A stretch of 64,000 nt of DNA from Corythoichthys intestinalis (lineage: Eukaryota > Chordata > Actinopteri > Syngnathiformes > Syngnathidae). Location: positions 40,423,001 to 40,487,000 of the forward strand of contig NC_080413.1 of NCBI RefSeq assembly GCF_030265065.1. Direction: 5' to 3'. The notes under the pieces are model-generated. The model did no database searches, was not told where the DNA came from, and saw nothing but the letters and a program-made list of their open reading frames with translations. Shown one piece after another: positions 57,789 through 64,000 of this stretch. The stretch's first letter is position 1. Each line of letters begins with the position of its first letter. Made by a program: the position numbers and the translations under genes.

Positions 57789-58462
57789 TAATATAAACGG
57801 ACACTTAAAGCAACACTAGGTAACTTTTCAGTTTTGGTTGATTTTAGCGACGCTGGTGGACAAAAGCGGTAGTGTTTTGCCTTAAGGCTGATTGCGTTTT
57901 CACTGATGACCAGCACACACCCACACAGTGTCGTAAAATCTTGATCCGCAGATGGATTAAACAACATTTCTGTTTCCAGCGACTGTGTGAAGGATGAATA
58001 GTAATAACATGGTCTCTGTGGATCCTTAAAAAGTCGTCGTGCCTACGTCCAGTTCTTCCTTCGGGGAGGTGGTGTAGTGTATAAAAACACAGAGACGCCT
58101 CGGATAGCTGTTGCATGGAGACTTTTATTGACTAAACAAAAACCAGTGGGAGACATTCAGAAAGTCAACAACGTGCCCTCACGCAACTCTCCTTTTCGCT
58201 CCCTCTCTCTCCCCCTTACGCTCGCCTACTTCTTTTACGCCAAATTGGCAATTCTGGTCACACTGAAACGGGACAGCAGCCCCTTGAGGATGCTGGTAAC
58301 AATGTTGTTTATAAACATTTAATGTCGTTTGAAAGAGTCGTAGATTTGTTGATGTTGATGCATTGAGAAGCTGGACCAACAAATCACGCCCTTGACATAA
58401 AAACAAAAAAAGCTTTGGAATTTTTTCGGCATCTAGGGAGCAAGCAGCCAGGATCAAACGGT
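57789..58462. other. Unassigned sequence
   Basis: Begins with GCAACACTAGGTAACTTTTC (57812), a phrase common in fish repeats. No gene is recognised. Confidence 0.4.
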
Positions 58463-58470
58463 ATTTCAAC

Positions 58471-59746
58471 TAGGGGTGCACGATATCCATTTTTTTGAAA
58501 CCGATACCGATAACTTCCTGCTCCTCAAAGCCGATACCGATATCGATAACCGATAATAAATATATAATTTTTTTAGTGTATATTCACCCGAGTTTTTGAA
58601 TACCTGGAGGTTAAAAAAAAACAAATAAAAAAACTAGTGGTGGATTCATCACAGATTTTTGCCTTTGACCTCACCAGATTTTTCAGAATGACATGAACAT
58701 TATTATGAACAAAACAAAGACAAGAACAGTCTTGACCTCAAATAAAGTGCCAATATTTATTTTTTCAAATAAATATAATTTGAGTCAATCACAATCAATT
58801 AGTCAATATAATTGGAGGCACGATATCCATTTTTTGAAACCGATATCGATAACTTTCTGCTCCTCAAGGCCGATACCGATCTGATAAACGATAATATATA
58901 TATATAATTTTTCAATGTATATTCACCTGAGTTTTTGAACACCTGCAGGTCAAAAATACTAGTGGTTGATTCAGCTTAGATTTGCCTTTGACCGAACCAG
59001 AATTTTCATGACGACATGAACATTATTATAATGAAAAAAACAAAGACGGTAACAAAACTTTGCATACTGGAAAAACAGGAGTGGAAACTAACGCACAAAT
59101 CCCAATCCGACACCGTGCCAAAAATATTATTAATAGGGCCGATAATATATTATGTTATCGGATTTATTGGGATGACGTCATAATTCCTATTATCGGACCG
59201 ATAATTATTGTGCACCTCTATTATCTACTATCTAATACTCAATATACAACAGACTGCACAATACACTTATATACACAACTATTATATGTAAAGCATAGCA
59301 CACTAGCTTGAGCTACTAGCCTTAAGGCTTGGCTGGCTTCTATAACACAACCACTTATAAAGTTCTGTTTATATGATCCTTCAGCACAGAAGTACATATA
59401 TTGCACATCCATATGTTATAGTAAACATAAAATACTTACAGACATATAGTATATTTCCGCGGCGGAAAGAATTCACGATTGTCAATGCTACCGCAAGACA
59501 CCGCACTGTGTAAGTGAGTGAGTTTGTGAGCAAAACAAAAAATAGATGCAGCGAATTATTCTGACCGGCAGGTTGCAGCAATGCCCCGCAAATGGTCAAC
59601 TGATTTCCCATACTGGTGTGTAGCGCAGCACAGTACTCACAGTATTATCGGTCCTATTAATAATGTTATTGGATTTATTGGGATGACGTCATAATTACTA
59701 TTATTGGACCGATAATTACCGGACCAATAATTATCGTGCACCAGTA
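58471..59746. mobile_element. hAT-type element with nested copy
   Basis: The ends TAGGGGTGCACGATA and TATCGTGCACCAGTA are inverted. They are flanked by the perfect 8-bp repeat ATTTCAAC (58463-58470, 59747-59754). Inside, the left end recurs at about 58817 (GGCACGATATCC) and the right end at about 59213 (ATTGTGCACCTC), so a second copy sits within. Many CGATA repeats. Confidence 0.88.
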
Positions 59747-59754
59747 ATTTCAAC

Positions 59755-59958
59755 ATGCCAAAAAGACAGTTGCATTTACTGTCCTTTTTCCAAAAAGAAG
59801 TAGGATGGTTGAAAAACGAATCAGAAAAGCTACACCGGAGCAAAAGGCGCGACATCAGCTCACTTACAGGATATTCAGAAGGAGAGGAGAGTGCACTGAG
59901 CGGAGAAGAATATGGGAGATCCACTGACAGGTCAGGGATGGAAGGCACAACTGTTTAG
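59755..59958 (+). CDS. Short open frame (MPKRQLHLLSFFQKE)
   Basis: A 67-codon frame that starts immediately after the right target duplication of the hAT element. The opening Lys/Arg then LLSFF resembles the start of several transposase-derived ZMYM-like proteins, but the match is too short to name. It may be a first exon or chance. Confidence 0.25.
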   Translation: MPKRQLHLLSFFQKEVGWLKNESEKLHRSKRRDISSLTGYSEGEESALSGEEYGRSTDRSGMEGTTV

Positions 59959-60114
59959 ACAGCAGCTCAGATCAAGGTGACTGCAATAAAGTAGGCAACG
60001 CCATTTTGAATTACTTTCAATTTATTTGCTTACATGGGTGGCTGGGCCGATACAATAATTACAACTGTGTTACTGGAATAAATTATTATTGAAGTATAAT
60101 GAATTAACGGATAA

Positions 60115-62455
60115 ATTCAATTCAATTCAGTTTTATTTGTATAGCCCTCAATCACAACAGAGGTCTCAAAGGGCTTTACAGAGGCAATATGATACACAAT
60201 TAGAAATGAAGCAACAAAGATGAATAGATACAGTTCAAGTCCTGGGTATCCCCTATCCTTAAGACCCTCCATGCCGGCAAGGAAAAACTCCAAAAACTCC
60301 AGAGTCAATTGGGAGAAAAATGAGAAACCTTGGGGAGTACCACAGTCAGGAGAGATCCACTCCCAGGACGGATAGACAGGAACCCCAGAACTGCTAATGG
60401 GAATTAGCAAGCGAAGTTATAGTCCGTAAAAATACAGTGGAGTAAAGGAGCAAGAAGAGGTCCCTCTAGTCAGATGAGACGGGGGTAGCAGCGAGGACGT
60501 CTATCCAGCCAGGGGTCCTAACAGTCAGGAGGCGGGGAGGGGCGAAAGGGGACACCGGGTGACTAGTGATGAAGAGACTAGACAACTAGATATTAACATT
60601 GGAAAATAGAAATAAAGTAAGACAAGTGGTAGGTAGAGTAAGAAAAGGAGATAGAACTCAGCGGCTGTACTGCCCCCAGCATTATAGCTTCTAGTGCAGC
60701 TTAGACTAAACTGTGAGTCTACTCCGACTTCAACTAGCCTAACCATAAGCTTTGTCGAAAAGGAACGTTTTTAATCTAATCTTAAATGTGCAGACTGTCT
60801 CGGCTTCTTTAATACTAGCTGGAAGCTGATTCCATAAAAAAGGGGCTTGGTGGCTAAAGGCTCTAGCTCCGACAGTACTTTTATAAACCCTGGGAACTAC
60901 CAGTAGACCTGCATTCTGAATTCGGAGTGTTCTGTTGGGGCGGTATGGAACCAGAGCATCGGTGAGATAAGATGGCCCCAACCCATTAATGGTCTTAAAT
61001 GTAAGAAGGAGTATTTTAAATTTAATTCTAAACTCGACTGGAAGCCAGTGAAGTGCCTGGAGCACAGGGGTGATGTGCTCTCTTCTATTGGTTCCTGTTA
61101 AAAGTCTTGCTGCTGCGTTTTGGACTAGCTGAAGACCTTTTAGAGAGGTTTTAGGACAAGCTGCAAGTAGGGAGTTACAGTAATCCAATCTCGATGTAAC
61201 GAACGCGTGAATTAATTTTTCTGCATCGCTTTTAGATAAAATATTTCTAATTTTGGCGATGTTGCGCAGGTGAAAGAAAGCCGTTCTACAGGTTTGTTTA
61301 ATGTGTGCTTTAAACGATAAGTCAGGGTCAAATAAAACTCCTAGGTTTTTAACTGTGGCGCTGGAGGCTACACTTACATTGTCCAGAGTGACTATCTGGG
61401 CAGCTAAAGAGTCTCTCACACTTTTCGGGCCTATTATAAGGACTTCTGTCTTTTCAGGGTTAAGTAGAAGATAGTTAGTGCTCATCCAGGTATTTATATC
61501 TCGGACGCAGGCGCTTAGTTTTTCTACTTGCCTGACGTGCTCAGGTTTAATTGATAAATACAGTTGTGTGTCGTCAGCGTAACAATGAAAGTTAATGCTA
61601 TGTTTTCTGATGATATTACCTAGAGGAAGCATATACAGCGTAAACAAGATGGGCCCGAGGACCGATCCTTGCGGCACACCATAACTAACTCTAGAGTATG
61701 GTGATGATTGCTGGTTTACATTGACAAACTGGTACCTATTAGATAAATATGATTTAAACCAGCAGAGGGCTGCTCCTCTAATGCCTATGTCACATTCTAA
61801 TCTCTGCAATAAGATATTATGGTCGATTGTGTCAAAGGCTGCGCTCAGGTCCAACAGAACCAGGATCGAGACTAATCCAACGTCAGCGGCAAGTAACAAG
61901 TCATTAGTTACTTTAACTAATGCGGTTTCAGTGCTATGATGAGCTCGAAAGCCAGACTGGAAATGTTCAAATAAACTATTGTCCTGTAAGTGCTGACAGA
62001 GCTGTTTAATTACCACTCTTTCAAGGACTTTGGAGAGAAATGGTAAGTTAGAAATAGGTCTATAATTGGCCAAAATATCAGGATCAAGAGTAGGTTTTTT
62101 CAAGAGCGGTTTAATAACTGCATATTTAAAGGACTGCGGCACGTAGCCAGTAACTAATGAGGTATTTATTATATTTAAGATAGTGTCAATAGTTAGAGGC
62201 AGGGTCTCTTTAAAAAGTTTGGTTGGGATTGGGTCGAGGAGGCACGTTGATGGTTTGGAGGACATTATAATTAAAATTACATCGATTTGGTCTACAGTGG
62301 TAAAGTTATTTAATATTTTAGAGGGGTTTATAGGAGATTCCGAATTCTTTGTCTGCACTTTATCAGACCTAATAACTGGAAGTGATTCATTTATTTTATT
62401 TCTAAAAATAAATATGTTTGTAAAACCACAGACTCGAGGCACGAATATAACGGCG
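60115..62455 (-). mobile_element. L2-clade LINE, 5' truncated
   Basis: The 3' end lies at the left. The L2 3' phrase (TTTTATTTGTATAGCCCTC on the + strand) precedes a short ATTCA-type repeat tail at 60110-60133. The endonuclease domain is missing and the 5' break is near 62455. The polymerase frame is open throughout, so the insertion is young. Confidence 0.88.
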
Positions 62456-62520
62456 TAGTGATACATTTGGTGATGAGGCCCTAGCCATGTACTGGACTGT
62501 CTCAGAAAATTAGAATACAC
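60739..62520 (-). CDS. L2 reverse transcriptase (593-codon open frame)
   Basis: A non-LTR retrotransposon polymerase that copies its RNA at a nicked target. RT landmarks in order: [19 protein letters not shown] (about 152-170), [13 protein letters not shown] (about 222-234, with a catalytic Asp), [10 protein letters not shown] (281-290), CYADDTQLY (313-321, the catalytic Asp pair), and the C-terminal [15 protein letters not shown] and APFLWNQLP. No stop or frameshift is seen in the RT. Residues 1 to about 25 come from flanking DNA, and the apurinic endonuclease domain is absent, so this copy cannot move on its own. Confidence 0.9.
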   Translation of the reverse strand: MYSNFLRQSSTWLGPHHQMYHYAVIFVPRVCGFTNIFIFRNKINESLPVIRSDKVQTKNSESPINPSKILNNFTTVDQIDVILIIMSSKPSTCLLDPIPTKLFKETLPLTIDTILNIINTSLVTGYVPQSFKYAVIKPLLKKPTLDPDILANYRPISNLPFLSKVLERVVIKQLCQHLQDNSLFEHFQSGFRAHHSTETALVKVTNDLLLAADVGLVSILVLLDLSAAFDTIDHNILLQRLECDIGIRGAALCWFKSYLSNRYQFVNVNQQSSPYSRVSYGVPQGSVLGPILFTLYMLPLGNIIRKHSINFHCYADDTQLYLSIKPEHVRQVEKLSACVRDINTWMSTNYLLLNPEKTEVLIIGPKSVRDSLAAQIVTLDNVSVASSATVKNLGVLFDPDLSFKAHIKQTCRTAFFHLRNIAKIRNILSKSDAEKLIHAFVTSRLDYCNSLLAACPKTSLKGLQLVQNAAARLLTGTNRREHITPVLQALHWLPVEFRIKFKILLLTFKTINGLGPSYLTDALVPYRPNRTLRIQNAGLLVVPRVYKSTVGARAFSHQAPFLWNQLPASIKEAETVCTFKIRLKTFLFDKAYG

Positions 62521-62664
62521 AATATTCTAATTTTTTGAGACAGTCCTGTGTATATATACAGGACTGTCTCAGGAAATTAGAATACACAATATTTATTCTA
62601 ATTTCCTGAGACAGTCAGGAAATTAGAATATTGTGTATTCTAATTTTCTGAGACAGTCCTGTAT
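62490..62664. repeat. Cluster of near-perfect palindromes (Tc1/mariner-end derived)
   Basis: The end motif GGACTGTCTCAGAAAATTAG recurs in alternating orientation, giving hairpins with stems of about 23 bp (62494-62546 and 62562-62614) and a third inverted partner at the right. The flanks show TA, and beyond them the 9-bp repeat CTAGCCATG (62481-62489, 62672-62680). No coding sequence. Confidence 0.75.
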
Positions 62665-62680
62665 AAATCATCTAGCCATG

Positions 62681-63156
62681 TTATATCGTGATTAATACAC
62701 GGCAACTGACCAATCAGAGAGCTTCCTCAAACCCACCCGTTATTATAAGAAATAATAATGGGAGATTTGTGTTATTTCTGTTTTTTTTGTTTGTTTGTTT
62801 TACAAGGTAGACCTGTTGAGAAACTATTTGCTGACTGTGTACTGTAAGTCCCACCTGTAGTGATGTGGGCAATTGCCCGTGCTGTGCAGAAAACAGCCTA
62901 AATAATTGTAAATTGTTGTCATAACATTTATACCATGGATATTATCTGAAATTGAGGCTTGTAAGTCCCACAGCATGGCAAGTGGCCATTTGCGTGTTGT
63001 TTTCAGCACCATTTTCTGCGTGCGTTCCGGGACCTGTGCCCATCTCGTCATCCTTGTGCTGTCATATATACTTTGCGTTTAAGCACTGGATAAAGTACAC
63101 TAAGCAAAAATATGATGTAAAGTGATAAAAAGCTGGCAATTTTTGGCAGGTGTCCA
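62681..63156. other. Unassigned sequence
   Basis: No gene is recognised. It lies directly left of the MADF fragment and may belong to the same element. Confidence 0.35.
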
Positions 63157-63297
63157 GCCCTCCAGCCCAGTATTTTCAGCAATCTCCTTCCATAAATTGG
63201 TTGCCATTTGGCAATCGTTATAATGCCTTGACGAAACATTGTACAGGTGGTCGTACTTGCGGACCTCTTCGATGATGATCTTGTCGGCTTGGCCCAT
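63157..63297 (-). pseudogene. MADF-domain exon or fragment
   Basis: It starts MGQADKIIIEEVRKYDHLYN and continues NDCQMATNLWKEIAENTG. This is the Trp- and Tyr-marked pattern of MADF (Myb/SANT-like) DNA-binding domains. Such domains are found in host regulators and in the second protein of PIF/Harbinger transposons. Only the first two-thirds of a MADF domain is present, with no clear donor, so a transposon remnant is more likely. Confidence 0.65.
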
Positions 63298-63559
63298 TTT
63301 TGAGCGTACCGCAAGAGTGTTTGTAAATGGCGGTGATTTCGAGCTGAACCGGAGACAACAGACTGAGCGGACCAATCACAGTCCATTTGCGTCACGTCAC
63401 CATGTGTTGACGTGACTTGTAGTCTGGATTTTGTGGAGATGCACGTCAGGCAACGGCGGAGGGTCATAAATCGGGTCTGCCTTGACCGTGTAGGTCTGCC
63501 GCAGAAGCATAAACCAGCATTAATAGCGCAGGAATCACGTCGCAAGCGGTGCCGAGGAT

Positions 63560-64000
63560 ATGAATTAGGCCTGAACGATATTGGAAAAAACTATTGCGAT
63601 TTTTTTTAGGTTTGCAATATATTGCGATATTATATTGCGATATTAAAAAAAAAAAGATCTATCTTTTTTAAAGAAATTTTCACTAAATGACTTGAATAGC
63701 TGTTTGGAAATACTTTACATAACACACCGTAACCACAGTGTATTCATATAATACCGTTTAATTTGTGAATGATGAAGATTTCTGTATGAAGGTATCCAGG
63801 AAGTCATGTCTGCACAAAATAGATCATTTATTGAATACAATATTTTACACTTCAACAGCAGCAAATAAATTAAATGATAAATAAAAGAGCAGGTGCATTA
63901 GTCCCCTAAGTTTTTGACAAAATATAACAATAAATAAAAACTTCTGTAAAATAACAACAAAGTTGTCAACATATTTGAACAAAAATATTAAATATGACAA
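63560..64000. repeat. hAT-MITE-like end (GGCCTGAACGATATTGG)
   Basis: TAGGCCTGAACGATATTGG, followed by TTGCGATATTA repeats, resembles the element end at 16656. It runs off the window edge. Confidence 0.45.

Overview
The window looks like a chromosome segment from a ray-finned (probably percomorph) fish. Three host genes can be read as spliced exons: the 3' end of MDN1 (midasin), a complete LYRM2, and the 5' part of NCAPH2 (condensin II kleisin), all on the + strand. The repeats are typical of teleosts: Tc1-like elements, hAT-type MITEs with 8-bp target duplications, an L2 LINE, tRNA-derived SINEs, and THAP/YqaJ two-gene DNA transposons. No species call can be made from the sequence alone.

Layout. 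1-8.3 kb holds the last four recognisable coding exons of MDN1. Its introns contain a SINE, a hAT MITE and a fold-back Tc1 derivative that itself carries a nested THAP/YqaJ element. 9-14.2 kb is nested transposons: a hAT MITE; a pogo-like MITE containing a Tc1 with an undamaged 339-codon transposase; and a hAT MITE split by a solo LTR. 15.2-21.8 kb is LYRM2 (three exons, 87 codons), whose first intron holds a second, larger THAP/YqaJ element. 22.9-46.9 kb is the outstanding feature: a head-to-tail array of about 111 tRNA-Gly-like units of about 210 bp, all on the - strand. 48.8-56.3 kb is the start of NCAPH2, with a likely non-coding first exon. 56-64 kb is transposon-rich: a deleted Tc1, an 8-bp-TSD hAT, an L2 LINE with a 593-codon open frame, a small palindrome cluster and a MADF-domain fragment.

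The tRNA array is the best candidate for something new. Its sequence argues both for and against function. The cloverleaf is mostly preserved, and the Gly anticodon GCC dominates (with about 12 copies reading CCC and single TCC and ACC copies). But almost every copy has C instead of the near-universal T at position 55 of the T-loop (inside the B box), many also have T at position 56, and no Pol III T-run lies within about 60 nt of the 3' end. Only two diverged copies near the right edge keep the canonical T-loop. The array shows higher-order structure (423-bp dimers, an 847-bp tetramer, duplications offset by 1,579, 1,653 and 6,694 bp) and nine copies of one deletion junction. This pattern fits satellite-like expansion of a tRNA unit, with older material at the margins.

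MDN1 and LYRM2 are neighbours in the same order and orientation in human, so the left part is conserved synteny. NCAPH2 is not their neighbour in human, so the array lies between two blocks of different vertebrate linkage.
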